Assembly: GCF_004765605.1 (NCBI RefSeq)
Contig: NZ_SRLC01000001.1
Coordinates: 2,108,001-2,172,000, forward strand
Source: Hymenobacter aquaticus
GTDB taxonomy: Bacteria; Bacteroidota; Bacteroidia; Cytophagales; Hymenobacteraceae
DNA length: 64,000 bases
Direction: 5' to 3'
In this document: positions 27,584 to 36,343 of the stretch, piece by piece
Position numbering within the stretch: position 1 is the stretch's first letter
Layout of the letters: every line of letters starts with the position of its first letter
Program-made: the position numbers and the translations under genes
The notes under the pieces: model-generated
Told to the model about the DNA's origin: nothing
Seen by the model: the letters and a program-made list of their open reading frames with translations, nothing else
Databases searched by the model: none

Positions 27584-27616
27584 CGGCAAAAACAACCGTA
27601 TTACTCTTCTTCCCGC

Positions 27617-28948
27617 TTGAAGCTCAGCACCAAGTTCTCCCTGTTCAATGCTCTGTCGCGGGTGGCTATTCTGCTGCTGCTCGTGGGCGTGCTGCCGCCG
27701 GTGATGAGTCGCCTGGCCCTGGTAGCCACCGACAGCCGCCTGGCTCAGAAAAAGGAGAAGGTACTGCGCCTGATTCGCCGCAACGGCATTTCCACCTTTA
27801 TCGAGGGCGACCAGTCGTCGTACGGCAGCTACAACCTGCTCAAGGAGGAATTTATTTCGCTGGAGGAAATTCCGCCCGGCCCCCGCATCGACGTGATTGA
27901 GGACTCGAAGCGGGCCGTGGAAGATGAGATTGTGGAGTACCGGGTGCTGAGCTACTCCTTTGCCCAGGGCGCGAAGTACTACCTGCTCGAAATCGGGCGC
28001 AGCACGGGCAGCATCGACGAGACGGAGCGCAACTTCCGCACCTACGCCCTCTACATGCTGCTGGTGGCCGTCGCCCTGACCACGGCCGCCGACCTGGTGT
28101 TCTTCCGGTATCTGCTTGAGCCGTTTTACACCATAATCCGCCAGCGCCTGAAAAACGGGCACCACCCGGCCGCCTTCAACTTCGCCCCCATTGCCACCGG
28201 CACCGACGATTTCCGCTACCTCGACGAGAGCCTGCGCGAAATGATGACTACCATTCAGGCCTCGTTTTCGAAGGAGCGCAAGTTTATTGCCGACGCCTCC
28301 CACGAGCTGCTCACGCCCCTGGCTGCCCTGCAATACCGCTTCGACAATATGCTCTCGGACGAAAGCCTCTCGGACGAGAACCTGCTGCGCGTGGTGGAGT
28401 CGCAGCGCACGGTACACCGGCTGCGCACCATCATCAAGTCGCTGCTGATGATTTCCAAGATTGAAAACGACCAGTTTCCGCGCACCGAATCGGTGTCCTT
28501 GGCCCAGCTAGCGGCCGAGGTGAGCGAGGAAGTGCAGGACCGGCTGTCGGTGCTGAACCTGACGCTGACCCAGGAAATCGAGCCCGACTTTGTGGTGGCT
28601 GGCAGCAACCGGGGGCTGCTCTTCACGCTGCTGTTCAACCTGGTGACGAATGCCATTAAGTACAACCGGGAAGGCGGCCAGATTTTTCTGCTGGGCCGTC
28701 CCGCCGCCGCCGCCGGAAGCTACGTGCTGGAAATCCGCGACACGGGCCGGGGCATCAGCAAGGAGCAGCTGCCGCGCCTGTTTCACCGCTTCGATAAAGG
28801 CGCCGGCACCGACCCCGACAGCTACGGCCTGGGGCTGTCCATCGTGCGCACCATTGCCGATCTGCACGGCATCCGCATCGAGGTAAACTCCATTGAGGGG
28901 CTGGGCACGTCATTTCTGCTCACGTTTCCGGCGGCGGGTACCGTCTAA
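27617..28948 (+). CDS. Sensor histidine kinase with TTG start
   Basis: 443 residues. Two membrane helices (about 14-32 and 141-163) enclose a periplasmic sensor of about 110 residues. HisKA has H229 in DASHELLTPLAAL, with leucine in place of the usual arginine of HELRTPL; then NLVTNAIKYN, DTGRGI and SYGLGLSIVRT of the ATPase domain. TTG at 27617 (read as MKLSTKFSLFN) is the best start; an upstream in-frame start would run through the palindromic repeat. Pairs with the regulator at 26717. Confidence 0.88.
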   Translation: MKLSTKFSLFNALSRVAILLLLVGVLPPVMSRLALVATDSRLAQKKEKVLRLIRRNGISTFIEGDQSSYGSYNLLKEEFISLEEIPPGPRIDVIEDSKRAVEDEIVEYRVLSYSFAQGAKYYLLEIGRSTGSIDETERNFRTYALYMLLVAVALTTAADLVFFRYLLEPFYTIIRQRLKNGHHPAAFNFAPIATGTDDFRYLDESLREMMTTIQASFSKERKFIADASHELLTPLAALQYRFDNMLSDESLSDENLLRVVESQRTVHRLRTIIKSLLMISKIENDQFPRTESVSLAQLAAEVSEEVQDRLSVLNLTLTQEIEPDFVVAGSNRGLLFTLLFNLVTNAIKYNREGGQIFLLGRPAAAAGSYVLEIRDTGRGISKEQLPRLFHRFDKGAGTDPDSYGLGLSIVRTIADLHGIRIEVNSIEGLGTSFLLTFPAAGTV

Positions 28949-29023
28949 GAGCCGGCCCTGGGCTCCGCACCGCCGCACAACAGAAGGAGCCACTCCAGAT
29001 TTCGGGTGTCGGGCAAGTGACGC

Positions 29024-29059
29024 TTATCATATTCACATCATGTTGGCGCAGTACCGTTG
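29024..29059 (+). promoter_or_regulatory. ATCAT direct-repeat operator with -7 box, copy 2
   Basis: The same 22-bp block as at 24690 (29024-29045), identical at every base, followed after 6 bp by TACCGTTG (29052-29059), one mismatch from TAnnTTTG. It lies 53 bp upstream of the T9SS protein start and 75 bp after the histidine kinase stop. Confidence 0.7.
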
Positions 29060-29111
29060 TGGAATCAACCTTTCAGTGCGTTTCCACGCTGCCTACCCTA
29101 ACACCTGCGCT

Positions 29112-30077
29112 ATGCCTGCCTTGTCCATTCCTGCTCACGCACCTGCCCGCGCCGTTCCTTCAGTTCCCTCAATTCCTTCGGTGTCGTGGTCGTGGTCGTT
29201 GTGGGGGCGTTTTTTACTGTTGCTCAGCCTATTGGTAGTGGCCCGCGCTAGCCGCGCCCAAAGTCCCGACTCGGAAAACGGTACGCTGCGGGCCGGCGGA
29301 CCCGTAGTGGCCCGCAGCCAGGCCGCCCGCGCCAGCTTTGCCTACTACGAAGGCAGCCGCTGCACCGGCACCGTGGGCACGCTCGTCCCGACCATCGCCA
29401 CCGGGGCCACGGGCGGCACCTTCTCGGCCAGCCCCGGCGGCCTGCGCCTCGACCCCGCCACCGGCAGCATTGATCTGGCCCAGAGCCAGCCCGGCACCTA
29501 TACCATTGTCAACCAGCTGGCTGAAGCCGTAGCGGCCAGCACTACCCTGGAGCTGCACGCGCTGCCCAGCCCGGTGCTCACGGCCAGCGGCGCCACGGCC
29601 CTCGCACCCGGCGGCTCGGTGCAGCTGGTGGCCAGCGGCGGCCAGCCCGGGGCCAGCTACCAGTTTTTCAACGACGGGCAGGCCATTAGCGGCGCTACCA
29701 CCAGCACCTACACGGCCACGGCCGGCGGCTCCTACACCGTGCTGGTCATCAACCCCGGCAGCTGCGTAGCGGCTTCGGCCCCCGTGGCCATCACCGCCGC
29801 CCCGGCCCGCGCTACCAGGGCCGCCGCCGCCAGCCCCGTAACGCTCCAGGTGTTTCCTAACCCTAACACGGGCAGCTTTGTCGTGGCCATTTCGGGTAGT
29901 GCGGCCTCCGCCGAGCTGGCCGTTTTCACGTCCGGTGGCCAGCCGGTCCAGACGCTGGTGCTGCCCCTGATTGCGGGTTCGGCCAAGGCAGACTTAAGCA
30001 AGCTGGCCCCGGGCACCTATCTGCTGCGGGCCACTACGGCCGGCGGCACCGTCACGCGCCGCGTGGTGCGCGAGTAG
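29112..30077 (+). CDS. Secreted protein with T9SS type A sorting domain
   Basis: 321 residues from the ATG at 29112. A long N-region precedes a hydrophobic helix ending RASRAQ. The centre has Ig-like repeats with the phrases LTASGATALAPGGSVQLVASGG and TYTATAGGSYTVLVIN. The C-terminal 75 residues are a T9SS sorting domain: VFPNPNTGSF, then LAPGTYLLRATT and a basic end. It should be exported through the type IX system and attached or released outside. No catalytic domain seen; an adhesin-like role is possible. Controlled by ATCAT operator copy 2. Confidence 0.85.
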   Translation: MPALSIPAHAPARAVPSVPSIPSVSWSWSLWGRFLLLLSLLVVARASRAQSPDSENGTLRAGGPVVARSQAARASFAYYEGSRCTGTVGTLVPTIATGATGGTFSASPGGLRLDPATGSIDLAQSQPGTYTIVNQLAEAVAASTTLELHALPSPVLTASGATALAPGGSVQLVASGGQPGASYQFFNDGQAISGATTSTYTATAGGSYTVLVINPGSCVAASAPVAITAAPARATRAAAASPVTLQVFPNPNTGSFVVAISGSAASAELAVFTSGGQPVQTLVLPLIAGSAKADLSKLAPGTYLLRATTAGGTVTRRVVRE

Positions 30078-30164
30078 TCCGGCCCCGTATCTGCCGCCTT
30101 CTGGTCTTCTTTTTTCGCATTGGGTTTTCCGTATATTGGAGTCTCGCCCTCAGCCAGCTTCCGG

Positions 30165-30557
30165 ATGGAAATCCTGTATCACACTTCTGCTCTTTCCATC
30201 TCCTATGACCCGAGCAACCATTGGTTGTACGTCGAGTGGAAAGGGCAGCACAACGAAGTGTCGGCCGTAACCGGGGGTGACCTGGTGCTGCGTTTTCTGC
30301 AGGATCATCCCTGCGAGAAAATGCTCAATGACAACAGCCAGGTTACGTCCGACTGGGACAAGGGGGCTGCCTGGGTGGGTGGTCATTACTACGAGCAGCT
30401 GGCCTGCCGGGGCGTGCGGTACGTGGCCTGGGTGTACCCGCCCCACTGGCAGGCCCGCAAATCAATGGACCGGGCCATGCTGTTTGTCACCCGGCCCATG
30501 GTCGTCACCTTCGACGACGTAGCCACGGCTTACGAATGGCTGCGCACGAGCACCTGA
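30165..30557 (+). CDS. STAS-like small protein, paralogue 2
   Basis: 130 residues from the ATG at 30165. Pattern LYHTSALSISYDPSNHWLYVEWKGQHNE, then LRFLQDHPCEKMLNDNSQV, HYYEQLACRGVRYVAWVYP and a final TFDDVATAYEWL, the layout seen in the proteins at 9883 and 34930. Function unknown; the ending FDD..A..WL is shared by all three in some form. An upstream TTG-type start would add 15 residues without support. Confidence 0.75.
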   Translation: MEILYHTSALSISYDPSNHWLYVEWKGQHNEVSAVTGGDLVLRFLQDHPCEKMLNDNSQVTSDWDKGAAWVGGHYYEQLACRGVRYVAWVYPPHWQARKSMDRAMLFVTRPMVVTFDDVATAYEWLRTST

Positions 30558-30577
30558 GCCAGCCACTGCCATAAAAA

Positions 30578-30617
30578 CCCAAAAGGGCCCGTACTTGCCA
30601 GTACGGGCCCTTTTGGG
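30578..30617. terminator. Strong bidirectional terminator
   Basis: A perfect 17-bp stem (CCCAAAAGGGCCCGTAC and its complement) with a 6-bp loop between two convergent genes (stop at 30557 plus, stop at 30684 minus). Confidence 0.8.
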
Positions 30618-30683
30618 TGGTAAGAACAGCTACCAGCGGAACGTTTGTTTAGGCACAGCTCAGAAATCAGGACGGGGAAATGC

Positions 30684-31070
30684 TTAGGCGGCCTGCTCGC
30701 GGGTGGCCGACAGCGGCAGGTAAGTAACGCGGCCCTGGGCCGCGGGCTGCAGCGAGGGCAGCGCGACGCCGCCGTGCTGTACAAAGAAGTTCTCAATCTG
30801 CTGATTCAGCAGCATCGGGTCGTCGGAGTCGAGCTCGGCCACGATGTCGTTCATGCTGGCGATGTTCTCGCAGGTGGTCAGCATGTAGCCCGGCTCGTAC
30901 AGCCACGAATACACGAACAGCGTGGCCCCATCCTGCGCGGTGTACACGTGCTGGTAGCGCACGTCCGTGGGCGGAATGTAAGCTCCCTGCCCACCGCGCG
31001 CCGAGTGGAACAACGAGTAGCTGGGTACCAGTGGAACAAAGCCGAGGTTGTGCAGATATGTGTCTTTCAT
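30684..31070 (-). CDS. Hypothetical cytosolic protein
   Basis: 128 residues, no signal peptide. Mixed alpha/beta composition with aromatic and acidic stretches (TLFVYSWLYEPGYMLTTCENIASMNDIVAELDSDDPMLLNQQIENFF). Not recognised. The gene is monocistronic, convergent with the STAS-like gene and divergent from the fasciclin gene. Confidence 0.65.
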   Translation of the reverse strand: MKDTYLHNLGFVPLVPSYSLFHSARGGQGAYIPPTDVRYQHVYTAQDGATLFVYSWLYEPGYMLTTCENIASMNDIVAELDSDDPMLLNQQIENFFVQHGGVALPSLQPAAQGRVTYLPLSATREQAA

Positions 31071-31457
31071 GGTTGTGGTCAGGTGGAAGCCTGTGGGAGA
31101 ACCAGGCTGGTTGAGGCTTCCAAGATTGCCTACTTCTGGCCCGATAGAAAGGAAAATTTCCTGCCAATTGTGACTTCATCCAGCACCCAGTTTGCTCCGA
31201 AATAAGGCATATACTCTGCTGTTTATCTTTAAATTAGGCCTAACCAACGCTCTTTACGCTATCAAAATGTGACATCATAAAAGCCTAATTTTTTCTTTCA
31301 ATCCGTAGGTTTTCAGGCTTCCCGGCAGCTATCTATGCCGGTTGAAAGTCGCCGCGCCCGGAATTATCCGGCCCGGCGCTCCGGCGGGGGCGCGGCCAAT
31401 CCATCGCCGGGGCCCTACCGTATAGCGGGCATCTTTTCCTTTCTTTTCTGCCTACGC
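31071..31457. other. Divergent intergenic region, AT-rich core
   Basis: About 387 bp upstream of both the hypothetical minus-strand gene and the fasciclin gene. Positions 31200-31310 are AT-rich for this genome and include TGACATCAT and several TTTT tracts, so both promoters probably lie here. No consensus box could be placed with confidence. Confidence 0.4.
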
Positions 31458-32180
31458 ATGACGAAGCAATTTATTCCGCTGCTGGCCCTGCTGGTCTTCC
31501 TCGGTACCGGGGCCTGCCCGGGCGCCGGGGCGCAGCAGGGCCCGACGACCAAATCGGACGGGGCGAAAACCAAAACCCGGGCCGCCGGGGCCACGACCAA
31601 ATCGAAGGTGGGAGACGATGGTAAGCGAAAGCGCAAAAGCAAAGCGGGCAACAGCAGCACCAAGTACAAGGTGAAGGCCCCCGCGGCCGGCGCCGGCCAG
31701 GCCCCGCCGGCCGCGGCGGGCGTGCTGGTGGGCGGCACCCTGATGACGCCGGACAAAGACCTGGTCAACAATGCGGTAAACTCGACCGACCACACCACGC
31801 TGGTGTCGGCGCTGGCGGCGGGCGGCCTGGTTGAAACCCTGAAAAGCGCCGGCCCCTACACCGTATTCGCGCCCACCAACGCGGCGTTCGACAAGCTGCC
31901 GGCCGGGGCCGTGACCACCCTGCTGATGCCCGAAAACAAGCAGCGCCTCTACACCATGCTGGCCTATCACGTGGTGCCCGGCAAGCTCAAGGTCGACGAC
32001 CTGGCGGACGGGCAGACCCTGACCACCCTGCAGGGCGAACCCCTGACCGTGGTGAAAAAAGGCCCGGCCGTGCTGCTGCGCGACGGGAAAGGCGGCACGG
32101 CTACCATCCTGATTCCGAACGTCGTATCCAGCAACGGCATCACCCACGTCGTCGACCAGGTGCTGCAGCCCGCCAAATAA
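31458..32180 (+). CDS. Fasciclin (FAS1) domain secreted protein
   Basis: 240 residues. Signal peptide (MTKQFIPLLALLVFLGTGACPGAGAQ, possibly a lipobox GTGAC), then a Lys/Ala/Gly-rich linker to about residue 95, then one FAS1 domain: LVNNAVNSTDHTTLVSALAAGGL, the H1 motif GPYTVFAPTNAAFDKLP, YHVVPGKL and the H2 motif NGITHVVDQVLQP. FAS1 proteins are surface adhesion modules; in bacteria the role is often unknown. The chosen ATG at 31458 gives the signal peptide; the upstream in-frame ATG at 31335 does not. A terminator follows. Confidence 0.93.
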   Translation: MTKQFIPLLALLVFLGTGACPGAGAQQGPTTKSDGAKTKTRAAGATTKSKVGDDGKRKRKSKAGNSSTKYKVKAPAAGAGQAPPAAAGVLVGGTLMTPDKDLVNNAVNSTDHTTLVSALAAGGLVETLKSAGPYTVFAPTNAAFDKLPAGAVTTLLMPENKQRLYTMLAYHVVPGKLKVDDLADGQTLTTLQGEPLTVVKKGPAVLLRDGKGGTATILIPNVVSSNGITHVVDQVLQPAK

Positions 32181-32265
32181 CCCGGCTCCGGACGGGTACC
32201 GGCTAGACTCTTACTGTTCAGGAAGTTATTCCTCACCCGGACACAAAAAAATAATATCACCCGGG

Positions 32266-32300
32266 AAAAAGCCTGCCAGCATGTTCTGGCGGGCTTTTTT
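32266..32300 (+). terminator. Rho-independent terminator
   Basis: AAAAAGCCTGCCAG pairs with CTGGCGGGCTTTTT, short loop, six-T tract. Located 85 bp after the fasciclin gene. Confidence 0.8.
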
Positions 32301-32395
32301 GTGCGGGCCGCCCCCGAAACAATGAACTGTTTTCCCGCCGCTACCAAATGATTTTCGGATATTAGTGCCATCATTCATTCCGTTTTTAGTAACAC

Positions 32396-34708
32396 ATGAA
32401 ACACCTCTTCGCATGGGCTTTTGCCGCTGCAATGAGTTTGAGTCTGGCCTCGACGGCCCAGGTGATGCCCGCAGCACCACCTTCCAACTTGCAGGGCCAG
32501 GCATTGAAAGACTGGCTGCGCACCAACTGGTACGACGGCAAGCGCGTTGACCTGGGCTACGACGTGGCCCGCGGCAAAATGTACAACTACGTCGACGTAT
32601 TCGACGGAAAGCTGACCTGCGTGTACTCGGGCTACGCGGTGCCGAAAACCATCGACTCGGCCGCCACCAGCACCAGCAACGTGGGCCTGATCAACTGCGA
32701 GCATACTATTCCGCAGTCGTGGTTCAACGAGGTGAGCCGGATGAAGTCCGACATTCACCACCTGTTTCCGACTTATACGCAGTGGAACTCGAACCGCGGC
32801 AGCGACATGTTTGCCGATATTCCCGACAACCAGACCCAGATCTGGATGCGCGGCACGGTGGGCCAGTCGACGATTCCGACCAGCAACATCGACGAGTGGA
32901 GCGAGGACACCAACACCGCTTTTGAGCCCCGTGAGGACCACAAGGGCAACGTAGCCCGGTGCGCGTTCTATTTCTACACCATGCACCAGGGCCAGACCTT
33001 CGACCCCGGCAAGGACGTCATTACCGGCCTGGCCGACCTGCAGACCCTGTACCGCTGGCACCTGGCCGACCCAGTGGACGCCCGTGAGCGGGAGCGGAAC
33101 CGCCGCACGGCCAAAAGCCAGGGCAACTTCAACCCCTTCATTGCTTACCCCGAGCTGGTAGCCCGCGCCTACAACCTGACGGTGCAGCCGATTTTCGGCT
33201 TCTCGACGCCTTCGGGCACCATCGTGGAAGGCAACAGCGGCACGAAAACCTACACCACCACCGTCACGGTGAGCCCCGCCCCGACGGCCACGCTCACGGT
33301 GCAGGTAGGCGCGGATGCTTCCTCGACGGCCACGGCCACCGAGGACTACGTTTTCCCGACCCAGACGCTGACCTTCGCCGCCGGCGAAACCACCAAGACC
33401 ATCACCGTCACGGTGAACGGCGACACCAAGCCCGAAGCCGACGAAACCCTGCTGCTCACGCTGACTAACCCCAGCACCGGAGGCTCCATCGGCGGCTCTT
33501 TCTCGCACGCGCTGGTCATTACCAACGACGACGGCCAGGCCCCGACGGTGGCCTTCGCCGCCGCTACCAGCTCCCTGATTGAAGGCAACACCGGCACCCA
33601 GACCTTCCAGATCAGCGTGACGCTGACTGGCACGGCCCCGACCTCGGCCGTAACGGTACCGCTCACGGTTGACGCCGCTTCGACGGCCAACGCCACCGAC
33701 TACAGCCTGAACGTGACGTCCTTGAGCTTCGTGGCGGGCCAGACCAACCAGACCCAGACCATCACGGTGACGGTAGTGGGCGACGTGACGCCCGAAGCCA
33801 GCGAAACCGTGCTGCTGCGCCTGGGCACGCCCACCGGCGGCGGCGCCGTGCTGGGCACCCCGGCTACGCATACGTTCACCATTACCAACGACGACCAGGC
33901 GCCCACCAGCGGCCCCTGCACCCGCCTGTATTTCTCGGAATACGTGGAGGCTGCTACCGGCAACACCAAGGTGCTGGAAATCTACAACCCCTCCCCGTTT
34001 GGTGTTGATTTGACCGGCAAGCGCGTGGCCCTCTACGCCAACGGCAACACGGCCAACCCCACCATTCAGACCCTGACCGGCAGCATTGCCGCCGGCGACG
34101 TGTACGTTATTGCCAACGCCGGCTCGGCACCGGCCGTGCTGGCCCAGAGCGACCTGACCTCCGCCGTAACGTTCTTCAACGGCGACGACGCCATTGCCCT
34201 GTTTGACGGCACCGACACGCTGGACGTAATCGGGGTAATCGGGCAGCGCCCGGCTACGACGGGCTGGGTAATTCCCGGCGGCGGCACCACCACCGACAAC
34301 ACCCTGATCCGCCGACCGAACGTAACGGGCGGCTCCACGCGCTGGGCTACCGGCGCGGCCACCTGGCAGGCCGTGGGCACCGACGTGTATACCAACATCG
34401 GCAGCCACACTTCCACCTGCATCAACCTGGGCACCAAGGCTCCGGTGATTACCAATAAGCTGGAAGTATATCCCACGCCCACGGCGCACCTGCTGCACGT
34501 GCGGCTGCCCGAGCTGACGGCCCGTACCCAGGCCACCATCAGCGTGTTCAACGCCCTGGGCCAGCAGGTCCTGACGCAGCAGCACACGCTGGGCGGCACT
34601 GCCTCGGAAGCTACCCTGAACGTGCAGAGCCTGCCCGCCGGCCTCTACACGGTGCGCGTGGCTACCGGCAACGCCTTCTACACCAGCCGCGCCGTCGTAC
34701 AGCACTAG
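32396..34708 (+). CDS. Secreted endonuclease I with Calx-beta, lamin-tail and T9SS domains
   Basis: 770 residues. Signal peptide 1-22; endonuclease I domain about 30-265 with NCEHTIPQSW (H103), DIHHLFPTYTQWNSNRG (119-135) and EDHKGNVAR (180-188), which are the metal-binding and catalytic elements of the EndA/Vvn-like nucleases. Two Calx-beta repeats follow (about 266-382 and 383-500, each ending FTITNDD or VITNDD-like), then a lamin-tail-like domain (LYFSEYVEAATGNTKVLEIYNPS, about 505-660) and a T9SS sorting domain (VYPTPTAHLL to the end; VYPTP instead of VYPNP). Likely degrades DNA outside the cell for nutrients or in biofilm. Confidence 0.93.
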   Translation: MKHLFAWAFAAAMSLSLASTAQVMPAAPPSNLQGQALKDWLRTNWYDGKRVDLGYDVARGKMYNYVDVFDGKLTCVYSGYAVPKTIDSAATSTSNVGLINCEHTIPQSWFNEVSRMKSDIHHLFPTYTQWNSNRGSDMFADIPDNQTQIWMRGTVGQSTIPTSNIDEWSEDTNTAFEPREDHKGNVARCAFYFYTMHQGQTFDPGKDVITGLADLQTLYRWHLADPVDARERERNRRTAKSQGNFNPFIAYPELVARAYNLTVQPIFGFSTPSGTIVEGNSGTKTYTTTVTVSPAPTATLTVQVGADASSTATATEDYVFPTQTLTFAAGETTKTITVTVNGDTKPEADETLLLTLTNPSTGGSIGGSFSHALVITNDDGQAPTVAFAAATSSLIEGNTGTQTFQISVTLTGTAPTSAVTVPLTVDAASTANATDYSLNVTSLSFVAGQTNQTQTITVTVVGDVTPEASETVLLRLGTPTGGGAVLGTPATHTFTITNDDQAPTSGPCTRLYFSEYVEAATGNTKVLEIYNPSPFGVDLTGKRVALYANGNTANPTIQTLTGSIAAGDVYVIANAGSAPAVLAQSDLTSAVTFFNGDDAIALFDGTDTLDVIGVIGQRPATTGWVIPGGGTTTDNTLIRRPNVTGGSTRWATGAATWQAVGTDVYTNIGSHTSTCINLGTKAPVITNKLEVYPTPTAHLLHVRLPELTARTQATISVFNALGQQVLTQQHTLGGTASEATLNVQSLPAGLYTVRVATGNAFYTSRAVVQH

Positions 34709-34742
34709 TATCGGCAGCCAGGCCCCCGGCCTGACACCCACG

Positions 34743-34780
34743 AAAAGCCCTGATTCCATGCCTGGAGTCAGGGCTTTTTT
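34743..34780 (+). terminator. Rho-independent terminator
   Basis: AAAAGCCCTGATTCC pairs with GGAGTCAGGGCTTTT (one G-T pair), then TT, 35 bp after the endonuclease gene. Confidence 0.85.
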
Positions 34781-34929
34781 GTAGCTGGGCGGGCCTCCGG
34801 CAAATAGCGGCCCGGGCGCTGATATGTTGCCCGGGTGTCGTAGTTTTGCAGGGCAAGCAGCAGCGGCTTTCCCGGTAGGAAGCCCAGCGTACCGGCCACC
34901 GGGCCAGCTGCCTTGCTGCCGACTGCCCT

Positions 34930-35346
34930 ATGCCTTTTTCCTCGCCCAGCGAAACCCTGTATTTTTCCAACGCCGCTCTGCAGCTAACCCACGACCCGGC
35001 CGGGGGTTACCTGCGCCTGCGCTGGACGCCCAAGGGTGGCACGGAAGCCGAGCTGCGGGCCGCTTACCAGCAGGTGCAGCAGGCCATGCAACACTTCCGC
35101 ACGGGCCGAACGATGAGCATTCATCAGGAGCGGCCCCTGATACCGGTGGCCGTGCAGCAGTGGCTGGCTACCGAGTGGATACCCGGCAGCGTGCGCCTGG
35201 CCGGCTACAGCCACTGCGCCATCGTGGAAAGCCACAACCCCATGGCCCGGCTGGCCTCCCAGGGCGTGGCCCTCAGCGCCCCGGCCAGCCTGGCCTTCCG
35301 CCACTTCCCGACTGAGGCCGACGCCGACGCCTGGCTGCGGGCCTAG
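34930..35346 (+). CDS. STAS-like small protein, paralogue 3
   Basis: 138 residues: TLYFSNAALQLTHDPAGGYLRLRWTPKG, an amphipathic helix AELRAAYQQVQQAMQHFRTGRTMSI, then VQQWLATEWIPGSVRLAGYSHCAIVE and FRHFPTEADADAWL. It matches the protein at 9883 most clearly (FYFSNA start, WLxxxWLP centre, final AWL). Cytosolic, function unknown. A perfect -7 box TAGTTTTG lies at 34841-34848, giving an 82-bp leader, but no -33 element is evident. Confidence 0.75.
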   Translation: MPFSSPSETLYFSNAALQLTHDPAGGYLRLRWTPKGGTEAELRAAYQQVQQAMQHFRTGRTMSIHQERPLIPVAVQQWLATEWIPGSVRLAGYSHCAIVESHNPMARLASQGVALSAPASLAFRHFPTEADADAWLRA

Positions 35347-35358
35347 CCGCCTGGCCGG

Positions 35359-35637
35359 CTATTCGCGCAGGTCCTGGTACTCGGGGTGTTGCTGCACGTA
35401 GGCTTTCATAAAGCTGCAGGAAGTGCGGATGCGCAGCTTGTGGGCGCGGGCATACGCCAGGGCCGTGGTGGCCAGGGCCTCGCCCACGCCCTGCCCGCGC
35501 AGGTTTTCGTCCACGAAGGTGTGGGTAAAATCGACCACGCCCTCGGCGGGCAGGCTGTAGGCAAGCTCGGCTTCGTAGCCTTTGACCGTGGCGTAAAAGG
35601 CTTGGTCTTCTTCGTTGTGGGTGACGGTAGGTTGCAT
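35359..35637 (-). CDS. Small GNAT-family N-acetyltransferase
   Basis: 92 residues of the short GNAT class (YidJ/Gtn-like). Motif A is clear: FTHTFVDENLRGQGVGEALATTALAYARAHKLRI, with the acetyl-CoA-binding RGQGVG, followed by the conserved CSFMKAYVQQHPEY. These proteins are about half the length of normal GNATs; the acceptor is unknown. Convergent with the STAS-like gene 34930, with 12 bp between the stops. Confidence 0.9.
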   Translation of the reverse strand: MQPTVTHNEEDQAFYATVKGYEAELAYSLPAEGVVDFTHTFVDENLRGQGVGEALATTALAYARAHKLRIRTSCSFMKAYVQQHPEYQDLRE

Positions 35638-35830
35638 CGGGGAAAGTCAGTGAGAATAGGCGGAAAATAGTCCCGGCGGGGCTGGCTACCCATACGCGGA
35701 CTAGGGGGCCGGGGATGGGCCGGGCGCCGAAATTTGATTTTGCGCGCGGGTGTAGCCAAATCGGGGCCGGCTCCGTACACAGGGGCAGCAGCCGGCGTGC
35801 CGGCTATTCCACCCTCACTCTTCTTTCGCC

Positions 35831-36325
35831 ATGCAAAATCACCCCAACGACGGCAGCAACGATAATCCGGACGAATTCAGCGAGTTCCGCAAAGACAAAA
35901 ACCAGGAGCCCGAAAACCACCGCGAAGGAGCGGCCCGGGCCGGAGCCTCGGCCGAAAACGGCGCGGATATGACGGCCGCCCCCAAGCCCAACACCTCGAC
36001 GGGCACGCCTTCCTATGGTGAGTTCGGCGGCGCAGCCCCGGCGGCCGCCACTACCGGCTCCGACGTCTACTCGCACCCGGCCGGCAACAACCCCGGCGGC
36101 ATAGCCGCCCCCAACGTAACGGAGCCCGACCAGCGCGGCGCCGCCCCCCAGAACCGCGCCACCGACACGGTAGTAGCCAGCCAGAACGACGACGCGGAAA
36201 GCCGCCGCGAAGCGTATAAGGAAGACGACCCGCGCTACGGCAGCGGCACCCGCAACTGGGCCAGCGAGGAACCGGCCAACCGTAGCACCGGCCCGGAAGA
36301 CCCCAACGACAACGCCCTGAACTAG
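35831..36325 (+). CDS. Disordered hydrophilic protein
   Basis: 164 residues, no hydrophobic core, rich in Asn, Asp, Pro, Glu, Ala and Gly (start MQNHPNDGSNDNPDEFSEF, end STGPEDPNDNALN). No cysteine and no domain recognised; probably intrinsically disordered, as in stress or desiccation-related proteins, but that role is only a guess. It precedes another disordered protein by 18 bp, so the two are co-transcribed. Confidence 0.7.
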   Translation: MQNHPNDGSNDNPDEFSEFRKDKNQEPENHREGAARAGASAENGADMTAAPKPNTSTGTPSYGEFGGAAPAAATTGSDVYSHPAGNNPGGIAAPNVTEPDQRGAAPQNRATDTVVASQNDDAESRREAYKEDDPRYGSGTRNWASEEPANRSTGPEDPNDNALN

Positions 36326-36343
36326 CCCTCAACCTTCTCTGGT

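Noticed and set aside
32375..34759. Long minus-strand frame across the endonuclease gene
   Set aside because: Low-complexity translation antiparallel to a well-recognised multidomain protein; shadow frame.
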